Program-made: the position numbers and the translations under genes | NCBI RefSeq assembly: GCF_004353845.1 | Contig: NZ_CP037864.1 | Coordinates: forward strand, 2,418,001-2,482,000 | Source of the DNA: Citrobacter arsenatis | GTDB taxonomy: Bacteria; Pseudomonadota; Gammaproteobacteria; Enterobacterales; Enterobacteriaceae | Direction of reading: 5' to 3' | DNA: 64,000 nucleotides | Part shown: in pieces, positions 7,883 through 18,853 of the stretch | How positions within the stretch are numbered: the first letter of the stretch is position 1 | Layout of the letters: each line of letters opens with the position of its first letter | Notes under the pieces: generated by a model | What the model saw: only the letters and a program-made list of their open reading frames with translations | Database searches by the model: none | What the model was told of the DNA's origin: nothing

Positions 7883-9391
7883 TTACTGTTGCGGAATGGC
7901 AGGAACGTCCGGCTCTGTGAGCGAAGGCATGCCGAACATGCCAACAAACTCATCAAGCGGCATTTTTTGTCCGTTCAGCGTCACCTGGCCGTTTGCGTAT
8001 TGCAGGCTGGAGCCGATAACGTTGTCCTGCAGCGTAGTAATACGGAACATCTGACCCATCGCCGCGAGGCCATTAACCTGTTGCTTTGCCAAACCCGCCG
8101 CTTCTTCCTGCTGATACCCTTCCAGTTTGGCAATCTGCGTCATGAACTCAGTCGCCATATCGACAGGGATGGTCAGTTTAGCATCCAGCGATTTGACAGA
8201 ACGATCCACTTCCTGGGCCAGGGTTTGTGGTTCCTCGGTGTTTGCGGTCGGATCTTTTAGCAGCAGTGACAGATTAAATGCGGTTTCCCCTTTTGCGTTC
8301 TTCCAGCTCAGCGGGGCAATGGTGATAACCGGTTCGCCTTTCATCAGGATTGGCAGCGCATTAAAGAAGGCTTCAGTGACTTTCTGCTGATAAAGCTCAG
8401 GATTTTGCACTACATCAATCTGCGCCATCAGCGCTTTGGTTTGGGCGCTATACTGCTGGCTGAACTGGTGCAGCGCTTCACCATCAATCTGGCCCACTTT
8501 CAGCGTCAGCTTACCGCTCCCCATATCCTGGCCCTGCAGTTTAAGGCTGTTGAGGGTGTAATCCAGTTGGCTGTTAACGGTTTTGCCATCGTTGATCAGA
8601 TCGGATTTGCCATCAATACCCATGCCTTCCAGAACCGCCAACTCTTTACCCTCGACTGAAATCGACAGCTTTTCGAGTGATAATTTCTGATCGCCGATGC
8701 GCTCACCAAAGCTGGCGATGCTGCTGGAACCTTCAGTTTTTAGATTATTGAAAGTAACTTGTACTTTCTGATCGTACTCATTAACCGCATTAACCAGGCC
8801 ACTTTGCGCCTCACCAGTCAACGACACTGCATTACCATCTTTGTCTGCTGTGAACTGGAATTCCCCGCCGCTGAAGGCCACTTTTTCGTCGCCTTTCTCA
8901 TAGTTCAACGGTTTGAGGGAGAGATCGGAACGGGTATCCCCGCTGTAGCCAATACGGGAGTTAATGACAAATGGCGTCTCGCCTTTGGCAATATCAAACA
9001 GTGGTTTGGTAACGTCGTTATTCACCAGCGTTGTTTTCACTGAGGCCATAGCAGGGACAAGATTCAGTGATTTCAGTTGCGCCAGCGGGAAAGGACCGTG
9101 ATCCACGGTTTCATTCAGGACGATGCTTTGTCCTGGTTTCAGCCAGGAATCTGGCTGCCCGACGATGGGTTTGACCACCAACTGCAGTTGGCTATTGAAC
9201 ACGCCGCGCTGGTAGTTCTGATAACTCAGTTCAATGCCCGCCTCAGGGGAGTAGCGTTTTAACTGATCGTTTGCCTGAGTTACCATCTCGGCGAGATGCG
9301 TTTCGAGTTTTTTTCCTGTGTACCAGGCGCCGCCCGTCCAGACGATACCCAGTGCAACCACCACACCCGCAGCTACCAGCGATTTTTTCAT
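7883..9391 (-). CDS. ydgA: YdgA family (DUF945) envelope protein
   Basis: 502 residues from the start MKKSLVAAG, the same as E. coli YdgA. One N-terminal membrane or signal segment (about 5-22) is followed by a long DUF945 region that is probably periplasmic. The sequence is rich in beta-prone segments and carries no enzyme motif I recognise; molecular function is unknown. Upstream in-frame ATGs at 9403 and 9445 exist but are not conserved. A terminator-like hairpin with a T-tract lies only 20 nt before the start codon, so any promoter must be upstream of it or readthrough from manA is needed. Confidence 0.9.
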   Translation of the reverse strand: MKKSLVAAGVVVALGIVWTGGAWYTGKKLETHLAEMVTQANDQLKRYSPEAGIELSYQNYQRGVFNSQLQLVVKPIVGQPDSWLKPGQSIVLNETVDHGPFPLAQLKSLNLVPAMASVKTTLVNNDVTKPLFDIAKGETPFVINSRIGYSGDTRSDLSLKPLNYEKGDEKVAFSGGEFQFTADKDGNAVSLTGEAQSGLVNAVNEYDQKVQVTFNNLKTEGSSSIASFGERIGDQKLSLEKLSISVEGKELAVLEGMGIDGKSDLINDGKTVNSQLDYTLNSLKLQGQDMGSGKLTLKVGQIDGEALHQFSQQYSAQTKALMAQIDVVQNPELYQQKVTEAFFNALPILMKGEPVITIAPLSWKNAKGETAFNLSLLLKDPTANTEEPQTLAQEVDRSVKSLDAKLTIPVDMATEFMTQIAKLEGYQQEEAAGLAKQQVNGLAAMGQMFRITTLQDNVIGSSLQYANGQVTLNGQKMPLDEFVGMFGMPSLTEPDVPAIPQQ

Positions 9392-9404
9392 TTTGATATC
9401 CATA

Positions 9405-9433
9405 AAATAAAACCAGGCGTTTGAAGACGCCTG
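9405..9433 (-). terminator. Terminator or attenuator between manA and ydgA
   Basis: On the minus strand, CCAGGCGT and ACGCCTGG form an 8-bp stem around CTTCAA and are followed by TTTTATTTT. It follows manA, but its T-tract runs almost into the ydgA start, so it may also act as an attenuator for ydgA. Confidence 0.75.
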
Positions 9434-9497
9434 GAGGAGTGACATGTCTTAAACTCACTACAGCTTAGCAAGAGTTGTTAAAAATATCAGTATCTTG

Positions 9498-10673
9498 CTA
9501 CAGCTTGTTATAAACCCGAGCTAAACGGCCCTTGCCGCTGACGTTTACCGGCGATTCATTTGCGCTGATAAAGGCCGACTCACCCGGCAACAGGACCAAA
9601 CGCTGCTCGCCTTTGCTCAGCACGGCTTCTCCCTCAATGCAGAATAAAATAGCCGCACTTTGCTGGCTGATTTCTGCATCACCGACGGTCAGTTCATGTA
9701 GGGAGAACGCGAAATCATCGACCGGAATGGGGAAGTCCAGTTCGCCATCCGTCTTAACCGGTGTGGTCAGCAACTGGTTTGCAGGCTTGGCGACAAACTT
9801 AACGTTGGCGACCAGCTCAGGGATATCAATATATTTTGGCGTTAGTCCGGCACGCAGCACGTTGTCTGAGTTAGCCATTACCTCAAGCGCCACACCTTGC
9901 AGGTAGGCGTGTGGTGTTTCGGCAAACAGGAACATCGCTTCGCCTGGATTGAGCTTCACCACATTAAGCAGCAGCGGAGAGAAGAGCCCGCTGTCGTTCG
10001 GGTAGAAGTCGGCTACCAGGCGAATGGTTTGCCAGGGTTCACCCTGCTGGCTGTTCAACGCCGATTTCAGGACCGCCAGCGCATGGGATTTCTCCTCATC
10101 TTGCATATTCAGCAAACTGGCGAAAAGATAGCTCAGACGTTCTGCGCCTGGTTCCTGCAGGAAATGCGCAATAGCCGGATGCGCGGCGGAGACGGGCTGT
10201 AACAAGGCAACAATGTCAGAGAATTCGCGAAATGCATTCATCGCCAGGAAAGGCGTTAAAGCAAAAACCAGTTCCGGTTTGTGGTTAGGATCTTTGTAGT
10301 TACGCTCGGCGGCATCCATCGGGATCCCGGCTGCGTTTTCTTTGGCAAATCCAATTTCAGAGTTGTGCTTATTAGGATGAACCTGAATCGAAAGAGGTTG
10401 CGCGGCGCAGAGAACTTTAAACAGGAAAGGCAGTTCACCAAAGCGTTTCGCAACGGCATCGCCTAGCAGTGCGGTTTTATCGCGTTCGATGACATCGCGT
10501 AGAGCGATCGTCTGGCCGTCAGCGCCCATAACCTGCGAACTGCTTTTCGGATGCGCACCCATCCACAGCTCAGCCATCGGTTGCTGAGTGGGGTTGGCAA
10601 TCCCATAAAGTTCCGTTAACGCAGTTTTACTTCCCCAGGCGTAATTTTGCACTGAGTTGATGAGTTTTTGCAT
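9498..10673 (-). CDS. manA: Mannose-6-phosphate isomerase, class I
   Basis: Interconverts mannose-6-phosphate and fructose-6-phosphate in the cytoplasm, linking mannose use and GDP-mannose synthesis to glycolysis. The start at MQKLINSVQNYAWGSK gives 391 residues, the E. coli length; the frame upstream to 10826 is non-conserved. Zinc ligands appear in QVHPNK (Gln and His), in KPELVFAL (Glu) and in ETPHAYLQG (His). The C-terminal cupin half is intact. It is divergent from fumA across about 260 bp. Confidence 0.97.
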   Translation of the reverse strand: MQKLINSVQNYAWGSKTALTELYGIANPTQQPMAELWMGAHPKSSSQVMGADGQTIALRDVIERDKTALLGDAVAKRFGELPFLFKVLCAAQPLSIQVHPNKHNSEIGFAKENAAGIPMDAAERNYKDPNHKPELVFALTPFLAMNAFREFSDIVALLQPVSAAHPAIAHFLQEPGAERLSYLFASLLNMQDEEKSHALAVLKSALNSQQGEPWQTIRLVADFYPNDSGLFSPLLLNVVKLNPGEAMFLFAETPHAYLQGVALEVMANSDNVLRAGLTPKYIDIPELVANVKFVAKPANQLLTTPVKTDGELDFPIPVDDFAFSLHELTVGDAEISQQSAAILFCIEGEAVLSKGEQRLVLLPGESAFISANESPVNVSGKGRLARVYNKL

Positions 10674-10934
10674 TCTCAAGCCCTGTTTCAATGTGGAATT
10701 TTCTGCGGCTATTAAACCAAGAAACCCAGAGGGAAGTAACCTGCACATGTAAAAAGTCGTACTTGTCTCAGTTTTTGTTAAAAAATTGTGTAGGATATGG
10801 TGACTCGCTTTTAATACCCTGAGCAATTCCGGTTGCAGAAACCTTTCTTTCTACATTCCGGCCTGCGGCAGGGAAGCAGGGCAATGGAACATCTGCCCAG
10901 AGAATAACCAGACCGAGCAGTAAGTGAGAGCACA

Positions 10935-12581
10935 ATGTCAAACAAACCCTTTCATTATCAGCATCCTTTCCCCCTCAAAAAGGATGATACCGAATACTAT
11001 CTGCTGACCAGCGAACATGTCTCCGTTGCCGAATTTGAAGGGCAGGAGATTGTTAAAGTAGAACCACAAGCCTTAACTCTGCTGGCCCGTCAGGCCTTCC
11101 ATGATGCGTCGTTTATGCTGCGTCCTGCGCATCAACAGCAGGTGGCCGATATTCTGCGAGACCCGGAAGCCAGCGAAAACGACAAATATGTGGCGCTGCA
11201 ATTCCTGCGTAACTCGGACATTGCGGCTAAGGGTATTTTGCCTACCTGTCAGGACACCGGAACCGCGATAATCGTAGGTAAAAAAGGTCAGCGCGTCTGG
11301 ACCGGCGGCGGTGATGAAGCGGCACTGGCGCGTGGTGTGTATAACACTTACATCGAAGACAACCTGCGCTATTCACAAAACGCCGCACTGGATATGTATA
11401 AAGAGGTAAACACCGGTACTAATCTGCCTGCACAAATAGATTTGTATACTGTCGATGGCGACGAATATAAATTCCTGTGTATTGCCAAAGGTGGTGGTTC
11501 GGCGAACAAAACCTATCTGTACCAGGAAACCAAAGCGCTGCTCACGCCGGGCAAATTAAAAAACTACCTGGTTGAGAAGATGCGTACGCTGGGTACAGCG
11601 GCTTGTCCGCCGTATCACATCGCGTTTGTTATTGGCGGTACGTCAGCGGAAGCGACGCTGAAAACGGTGAAACTGGCCTCTGCGAAATACTACGATGAGC
11701 TACCGACCGAAGGTAACGAACACGGTCAGGCATTCCGCGATGTGGAACTGGAAAAAGAATTGCTGATTGAGGCGCAGAATTTGGGGCTGGGCGCGCAATT
11801 TGGCGGGAAGTACTTCGCTCATGACATCCGCGTGATCCGTCTGCCGCGTCACGGCGCGTCGTGTCCGGTTGGTATGGGCGTTTCTTGCTCAGCCGATCGA
11901 AATATCAAAGCTAAGATCAACCGCGAAGGTATCTGGATCGAAAAATTGGAGCATAATCCTGGAAAATACATACCAGAAGAGCTGCGCCAGGCAGGAGAGG
12001 GTGAAGCGGTGCGCGTTGATCTCAATCGTCCGATGAAAGAGATCCTGGCCCAGCTGTCTCAGTACCCAGTTTCTACGCGTTTGTCGCTTAACGGTACAAT
12101 CATTGTTGGCCGTGATATTGCGCATGCGAAACTGAAAGAACGTCTGGATAACGGCGAATGTTTGCCGCAGTATGTTAAAGATCACCCAATCTATTACGCC
12201 GGTCCGGCAAAAACGCCGGAAGGCTATGCATCTGGTTCGCTTGGCCCAACTACGGCCGGGCGTATGGACTCGTATGTTGATCAGCTTCAGGCCGCGGGTG
12301 GGAGCATGATCATGCTGGCGAAAGGCAACCGTAGCCAGCAGGTGACCGACGCCTGTCATAAGCATGGCGGTTTCTACTTAGGCAGTATTGGCGGCCCAGC
12401 TGCGGTATTGGCCCAGGGCAGCATCAAGAGTCTGGAGTGTGTCGAATACCCGGAACTCGGGATGGAAGCTATCTGGAAAATTGAAGTGGAAGATTTCCCG
12501 GCGTTTATCCTGGTCGATGACAAAGGCAACGATTTCTTTAAGCAAATTCAGACGTCGCAGTGCGCACGCTGCGTTAAGTAA
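10935..12581 (+). CDS. fumA: Class I fumarase A (4Fe-4S)
   Basis: 548 residues. Iron-sulfur fumarase of the TCA cycle, converting fumarate to malate. The N-terminal domain carries the cluster ligand Cys105 in [11 protein letters not shown]; further cysteines lie in GTAACPPYH and in [12 protein letters not shown]. The C-terminal beta domain ends CARCVK as in E. coli FumA. The enzyme is oxygen-sensitive and complements the stable FumC encoded next. A strong terminator follows, so fumC needs its own promoter. Confidence 0.97.
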   Translation: MSNKPFHYQHPFPLKKDDTEYYLLTSEHVSVAEFEGQEIVKVEPQALTLLARQAFHDASFMLRPAHQQQVADILRDPEASENDKYVALQFLRNSDIAAKGILPTCQDTGTAIIVGKKGQRVWTGGGDEAALARGVYNTYIEDNLRYSQNAALDMYKEVNTGTNLPAQIDLYTVDGDEYKFLCIAKGGGSANKTYLYQETKALLTPGKLKNYLVEKMRTLGTAACPPYHIAFVIGGTSAEATLKTVKLASAKYYDELPTEGNEHGQAFRDVELEKELLIEAQNLGLGAQFGGKYFAHDIRVIRLPRHGASCPVGMGVSCSADRNIKAKINREGIWIEKLEHNPGKYIPEELRQAGEGEAVRVDLNRPMKEILAQLSQYPVSTRLSLNGTIIVGRDIAHAKLKERLDNGECLPQYVKDHPIYYAGPAKTPEGYASGSLGPTTAGRMDSYVDQLQAAGGSMIMLAKGNRSQQVTDACHKHGGFYLGSIGGPAAVLAQGSIKSLECVEYPELGMEAIWKIEVEDFPAFILVDDKGNDFFKQIQTSQCARCVK

Positions 12582-12586
12582 CGTCA

Positions 12587-12611
12587 GCCGCCCTTCGGGG
12601 CGGTTTTTTTA
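12587..12611 (+). terminator. fumA terminator
   Basis: CCGCCC-TTCG-GGGCGG stem-loop with a UUCG tetraloop, followed by seven T residues. It begins six bases after the fumA stop codon. Confidence 0.95.
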
Positions 12612-12721
12612 TCGCACGAACCACCAAACGACAGATTAATCCTCGTTAATACTCATAAGACCAATGCAAATGGGCAATGTCGAAACATAACCTAATCAAT
12701 TGTTAATGTAAGGAGCAGGTA

Positions 12722-14121
<1,400 letters not shown>

Positions 14122-14125
<4 letters not shown>

Positions 14126-15051
14126 TCAGCAACGTACAGGTGCAGCCGGGGAATTACCAATCTCAGCGGCTGCGCCTGAGGTTTAAAACGATGCTGAACA
14201 TTGTCGGCATCGTAATTCAGTAACTCGCCGATATCCGGTACGGTCATGCCGTTCTCGTTGTTGAGGAGCGCGATCAATGGCGTAGGGCAGGCATACTGTA
14301 CCTGCTTTTGCTCTCCTTTGTACCAGACGCGGGCGATGGGCTGCACTTTTACCGGTCGTTTGATCTTCAGGCGGGCATGTTGTCCCAGGGCGGCGACATC
14401 CCGATATTCCCGCTCAAGCTTTGCCTGCCACTCTTCACGCGTCCAGGGATGCACGCTGCGTGGTGACGCCAGGCTTTTTTCCAGTTGCTGCAGAACTTCA
14501 TCGCGTTTCAGATTTTTAATAATGTGCTTGTTGGCCCAGCCGAAGCGCAGAGTAGCAGGGTCTCTGACCAGGGTGAGCGTGCGATAGGCATTCAGCGTAA
14601 TCAGTCCCGGCAGGTGGCGATGCACCCATTCGAAACGCGCCGCCGACGCCAGCCCGGACTCCACCGTGACGATACGCTCGAAGGTCGTTTTTAGCTGGTT
14701 AATGCGTTGTATTTGTTCTTCCAGAACACGGTGGCTAGCGCTATCCACCTGATAACACAACACACCAGGCAGGCGGACGGCCGCTTTGCTGCTCCGATTC
14801 TCGGATTGTTGCTGGATAAACAGGTGACGATAGTGGCCTAGCGCCAGCGTTTCAGCCTCTTTGCCTAAATGCTGCTTAACATCAATGCTTTGTAATGGGG
14901 CATGCTCTGCCTCCTTGACCACTTCCGGTAACGAGAAGACGCGCGCAACCAGCAGCGTCTGCTGCAACAGGTTTTCGTTCAGAAGCGCCAGCGCTTGTTC
15001 CATCTGGCGGAAGGTGCCGTTCAGGCGGTCGACGAGATCGTAACGGGCCAT
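14122..15051 (-). CDS. tus: Tus replication-terminator protein
   Basis: 309 residues, the E. coli length. Monomeric DNA-binding protein that locks onto Ter sites and blocks DnaB-led forks from one side. The conserved [18 protein letters not shown] interdomain strand that inserts into Ter DNA and the [11 protein letters not shown] segment are present, as is the C-terminal [24 protein letters not shown] Ter site lies 10 bp upstream of the start, the arrangement by which Tus represses its own promoter. The gene is convergent with fumC with overlapping stops. Confidence 0.96.
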
Positions 15052-15060
15052 AGGTTTACC

Positions 15061-15083
15061 ATTTTAGTTACAACATACTTTTT
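15061..15083 (-). other. TerB-like replication fork arrest site
   Basis: The minus strand contains GTATGTTGTAACTAAA in a context that differs from E. coli TerB at only two of 23 positions. The non-permissive face, the side with the G at position 6, points to higher coordinates. A fork moving from high to low coordinates should therefore be stopped and one moving upward should pass. It overlaps the tus promoter region. Confidence 0.92.
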
Positions 15084-15125
15084 TTATAGCACACCATCCG
15101 CCACCTGACCACCGAGCAGTCTGAG

Positions 15126-16427
15126 TCAGGCAGCTGAAATTTCAGGAATGTTATGCCAGACGGGCCAACTGAAACAAAAGCGGGCTCCGCCAAGTTCACT
15201 TTCATCGCAGACGACCGTACCGCCCATAGCCAACGCAATTGAGCGGACGATGGCTAACCCTAGCCCGCATCCACCAGTTGCCCGGTCACGGCTGGGGTCA
15301 AGGCGAACAAACGGTTCAAAAATTTGTTCGCGGGCGTCTGGAGCAATACCGGGCCCGTCGTCTTCCACAACCAGCGTCGCCTGATTGCCGTTCAACATCA
15401 GGCTCGCTTGAACTGTAGACTGGCAATAGCGCAGGGCATTATTCAGTAGATTATCCAGTACGCGCTCCATCAGGCGCATATCCAGCGCACCGTAATCACC
15501 GCTCTGGAGATGGCGTAAGCGCACCGCCCGCTCAGGATTCACGCTTTGCACATCCTCCAGATGGGTTGTCAGCCAGACAGGGAGGTCAGGAACGCTAAGC
15601 TTCAGTTCATTTTGCGGACGGTCCAGTCGGGCGTAGGTCAGTAATTCTTCGATCAACGCTTCCAGTTGGCCGATATCTCGATTTAACGCCTGAGATTCCT
15701 GCACGGTGAGGTTATCACTCATTTCCAGCCGGTAACGTAAGCGAACCAGTGGGGTACGCAGTTCATGGGCGATGCCATCGATTAGTTGTTTCTTACTGGC
15801 GATTAGCGCATTGATATTGTCCGCCATCTGGTTAAATGCCACACCCAATCGCTCGAAGCTGGAACCATTGTCAAAATGGAGGCGTTCGCCCAGATGTCCT
15901 TCGCCAAAACGTTGCGCAGCGGCCTCCAGTCGGAGCATCTCCTGCCAGTGTGGGCGCATCCAGATAAGCACCGGGAATGCCAGCGAGATGGCAATGAACG
16001 CCATCAGTGCGATGTCCAGCAAACGCATTTGATGGAGAAAATAGAGATAGGGGACCGGACCGACGGCCAGCACATAGTGGCTGCGAGGGATCCGTTGAAT
16101 AAACGTATATTGATCGTCAAGCGCAACGATATCGCCTTCTCGCAAACGCTGCATAGTTGGGGCGTCCAGCGTGTACTTATTCAGCGGTTCAACGCGCAGG
16201 TCAAAAGAGAGGTTTAAATCCATCTCCTTCAGCGTTTTCCCCCAGTCGCGTGGCGGGATCTCACGCAGCTCACTGCGCATCAGGTATAGCGAGCTTTTCA
16301 TTAAATCGTCGAGCGACTGTCTGCCTGCGCGTTCTGCGGTGAATTTGTATACCAGTCCGACCAGCAGGGTCATTACCAGAAAGCAGACGAACAGTAACAG
16401 GTAAAACTGCACAAACAGCTTCTTCAT
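15126..16427 (-). CDS. rstB: RstB sensor histidine kinase
   Basis: 433 residues. Inner-membrane kinase partner of RstA. Two membrane segments (about 3-26 and 137-157) flank a periplasmic sensor region. A HAMP region is followed by the H-box histidine His221 in IDGIAHELRTPL; N-box NLLNNALRY and ATP-lid motifs DDGPGI and GGCGLGLAIV are intact. In E. coli it is co-transcribed after rstA. Here rstA lies 8.3 kb away and the genes immediately upstream on the same strand are fidL-like and marT-like, with 235 nt before the rstB start. That gap must hold a promoter or rstB depends on the marT-fidL transcript. Confidence 0.96.
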   Translation of the reverse strand: MKKLFVQFYLLLFVCFLVMTLLVGLVYKFTAERAGRQSLDDLMKSSLYLMRSELREIPPRDWGKTLKEMDLNLSFDLRVEPLNKYTLDAPTMQRLREGDIVALDDQYTFIQRIPRSHYVLAVGPVPYLYFLHQMRLLDIALMAFIAISLAFPVLIWMRPHWQEMLRLEAAAQRFGEGHLGERLHFDNGSSFERLGVAFNQMADNINALIASKKQLIDGIAHELRTPLVRLRYRLEMSDNLTVQESQALNRDIGQLEALIEELLTYARLDRPQNELKLSVPDLPVWLTTHLEDVQSVNPERAVRLRHLQSGDYGALDMRLMERVLDNLLNNALRYCQSTVQASLMLNGNQATLVVEDDGPGIAPDAREQIFEPFVRLDPSRDRATGGCGLGLAIVRSIALAMGGTVVCDESELGGARFCFSWPVWHNIPEISAA

Positions 16428-16662
16428 AAGAAATCACCAGGTGCTCAATAAGTTAGCTAATGCGCGTTTCCCTTTGTAGGATACTGTTGTATCCGCCGAT
16501 GCACGGATTCAAAAATTCAATCCGATCAACACCGAACGCGCTTATCCTGGCAGAGTACACTGTATGAACCCTTTCTGCATTCTCGTAGCCATGAGGCCCG
16601 TAATAAATGCAGCATGTCTGGAACGGGCGAGGGCGGCGTAAACCTGAGTGCTGGCTAAACCC

Positions 16663-17142
16663 TCAATGAACTGCGCATACGAGAAATGGGCCGGAGTTGT
16701 TCGAGATAACCATATCGCCGGTTGGCAACTGACGAATGCCAAAAATGCGTTGGACGCCGGACATAATGGGCATGAAATATTTCTTTTCCATTGCTTCTGG
16801 AACGCTGTCGCTACCTGCGTAGGATGATGTTAACACCTGCATGCTATACTCATTTGGCGCAATTCGCTCATAACTATATATTATGGTACGGTTCAGCGTG
16901 TACATATTTTCGGCGTCATGTATGTTACCGGATATATGTAAAAAAGCCTTGCCGCTGTGAGTGAATGACACGCTTTGGGTGTAATTCAAAAAAGGAACGT
17001 TGCCTTTGTTAGTGTAAAAAGAAGCCGTTGATGATGAGCAGGTAAAATCCAGGTTATGCCGTGAATACCAGTAACCCACAGCTAGAAAAATAATCAGTAG
17101 TAATGTACCGATACCGTATAAAAATAGTGGGCTCTTTTTCAT
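16663..17142 (-). CDS. FidL-like membrane protein
   Basis: 159 residues. One N-terminal membrane anchor (about 6-24) is followed by a domain of roughly 135 residues, probably periplasmic, with two cysteines (FTCSSS near 34 and the C-terminal LVCAVH). It resembles FidL, whose gene lies with marT and misL in Salmonella pathogenicity island 3; the biochemical role of FidL is unknown. Its start overlaps the stop of the marT-like gene by one base, so the two are translationally coupled. Family assignment rests on general resemblance and on this gene order. It may modulate the periplasmic half of the neighbouring regulator, as other small partners of ToxR-like proteins do; that is inference. Confidence 0.7.
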   Translation of the reverse strand: MKKSPLFLYGIGTLLLIIFLAVGYWYSRHNLDFTCSSSTASFYTNKGNVPFLNYTQSVSFTHSGKAFLHISGNIHDAENMYTLNRTIIYSYERIAPNEYSMQVLTSSYAGSDSVPEAMEKKYFMPIMSGVQRIFGIRQLPTGDMVISNNSGPFLVCAVH

Positions 17143-17861
17143 CAGCGGTTCCAGGTGTAGTAATAAATATTCTGGCAGGTATCTCGGTTGTCATCCCACT
17201 CAATGCAGCGGGTGAACATCACTCGGGCAGGCTTGTGCAAATGTAATGCTTCCTGCGCATAAATATAAAAAGCGGTTGTTTTTGTGCAGATTTGATTATT
17301 CATTTCCAATGCTTTTTCCGCGACCGCGAAGCTTGAGGCATCTGCCACATCACTTTTCACCCCTGAAATATCATAGACAGGGCATCCTTTTAATTCTCCA
17401 ATTTTACGGGGTATTATTTTATCTGGTTGATAGGTGTACAGGAATGTGCCTGCTACTAACACTGCGAACACCATTATTCCCACGACATACCTGGGCCAAT
17501 GAGGAACTCGTCGGCGCGCAGTGATTTTTTGCGATACGCTAATTTCTTTGCTCAAATAATATCCTGCACGCGGGACGGTAACGATAATTTCCTTATCACC
17601 AAGATACCCGGACAAGATTTTTCTGAGAAGGCTGATGTACTGATTTAACGTGTTTGATGAAGAGGCAACACCTTCTTTTTCCCATATCTCATCAAACAAC
17701 GTGTTGCGTGTCACTAGCGCACCATGGTGTTGCAGCAGAAAAGAGAAAATCTTATTTGCAATTGTCGTCAAATGGGTCGCTTCGGCTACCTTTTCGTCAG
17801 CCCGCCGCAAAGTCCCGTTTAAGGCATCATAGATGACGATGTCATCAATGAGATACAGCAT
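17142..17861 (-). CDS. MarT/CadC-like membrane transcriptional regulator
   Basis: 239 residues from the ATG at 17861, which has AAGGAG seven bases upstream; an earlier in-frame ATG at 17885 has no such site. Residues 1-105 form an OmpR/ToxR-type winged helix (LTTIANKIFSFLLQHHGALVTR, then LNQYISLLRKIL, then TVPRAGYYLS). A single membrane segment lies at about 125-143, and a periplasmic domain of ~95 residues has four cysteines. This architecture is that of CadC, ToxR and MarT, which sense outside the membrane and bind DNA inside. In Salmonella MarT activates the adhesin gene misL. Here the divergent operon carries an EAL gene and a MisL-like autotransporter, the likely target. Confidence 0.82.
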   Translation of the reverse strand: MLYLIDDIVIYDALNGTLRRADEKVAEATHLTTIANKIFSFLLQHHGALVTRNTLFDEIWEKEGVASSSNTLNQYISLLRKILSGYLGDKEIIVTVPRAGYYLSKEISVSQKITARRRVPHWPRYVVGIMVFAVLVAGTFLYTYQPDKIIPRKIGELKGCPVYDISGVKSDVADASSFAVAEKALEMNNQICTKTTAFYIYAQEALHLHKPARVMFTRCIEWDDNRDTCQNIYYYTWNR

Positions 17862-18106
17862 CGCTCGTCTCCTTATGTAGAGCATTTCTATATGATAGAC
17901 CTATATTTCCGCTTTGTGCTTAGATGTCATATGTTAATCTTGATATGGAATTATAATCTATTCTATAGGTATAATTTAGTTATATATACTATAAATGCTT
18001 GTGACATTGGATTATAGTGTTGTTGTGCGGCGGAATCATCTGAATACTGTGCTCATCGAAACGGACGGCATTCTCGTTCCGTACAGTAATAGGACAGGGC
18101 ACAGAG
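17862..18106. promoter_or_regulatory. AT-rich divergent control region of the adhesin block
   Basis: 245 bp between the divergent marT-like and EAL genes. Positions 17880-18020 are markedly AT-rich with many TATA-like words (for example TATATATACTATAAAT around 17980-17996), unlike the neighbouring core genes. This is typical of H-NS-bound horizontally acquired promoters and of targets of ToxR-like activators. I could not single out one promoter or operator. Confidence 0.5.
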
Positions 18107-18787
18107 ATGATGAGTACCCTCATAAATTGCGCGACTCACCGGTGGCTGACTGATATTGAACATTTCCGCCTCGAACCGCTTATTGATTTAGTGGAAAATC
18201 GTATTGTTGGATATGAAGTCTTAAGCAAATTACGTTATGAACGTAATCCTGAAAAATGGTTTGCCAATGTATCCGGTCGTCAGCAGGTCGAGTTATTGCT
18301 GCAGCAGGTCGAGCGCGTGACCGATCGCATTGTCGATAGGTGTTTTTATAACTTATCCATTGATGGATTTATGTGTCTGAGTCAGTTGGACATTGATCGC
18401 ATTGCTACATTTAACTCTATATGTATAGAGATATCTGATGCATCTGCGCTCAAGTCTCTCGATGATAAAACCCGCTATTTATTTTTTAAAAAGCTCCGAA
18501 GCTTACGTTCTTATGGTGTGAGAATATGGGTGGATGATTTTACTTTTGCAGATTTGGTGAGCTTGCCTGAATATAATGGTAACGTTGATGGTATTAAAAT
18601 AGACAAAAGCGAAATCAACTCCCCTGCGCTGAAAAACATCATTCACTCCATTAAGACCGTTATGGAAAATATTCCAGTGCTGATTGAAGGTGTGGCATCG
18701 GAAAACGAACTTATTACCGGTATTCAATCTGGGGCTGATATTGCTCAAGGCTACTTCTGGAAAAAAGAAAACCTAATTGCGATTTGA
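18107..18787 (+). CDS. Stand-alone EAL-domain protein
   Basis: 226 residues, a single EAL domain with no signal or membrane segment. The family motif is changed to EVL (GYEVLSKL, glutamate at 37). The metal-binding residues otherwise look present: NLS, the IEIS glutamate, WVDDF, GIKIDKS, IEGVASE and AQGYFW. Loop 6 after DDF is degenerate (TFADL instead of GTGYSS). It could therefore be a weak c-di-GMP phosphodiesterase or a non-catalytic YdiV-type regulator. It is the first gene of the adhesin operon, 66 nt before the autotransporter gene, so control of adhesin expression or display is the likely job. Confidence 0.85.
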   Translation: MMSTLINCATHRWLTDIEHFRLEPLIDLVENRIVGYEVLSKLRYERNPEKWFANVSGRQQVELLLQQVERVTDRIVDRCFYNLSIDGFMCLSQLDIDRIATFNSICIEISDASALKSLDDKTRYLFFKKLRSLRSYGVRIWVDDFTFADLVSLPEYNGNVDGIKIDKSEINSPALKNIIHSIKTVMENIPVLIEGVASENELITGIQSGADIAQGYFWKKENLIAI

Positions 18788-18853
18788 TATTTTATTTAAT
18801 TTCATGCTGCCTTAAATACAGCATTTCAATTTTTAACTAAAAAGGTTATAACA

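Noticed and set aside
16542..16742. 66-residue minus-strand ORF before rstB
   Set aside because: It overlaps the 3' end of the fidL-like gene in another frame, lacks a ribosome site, and has no recognisable domain.
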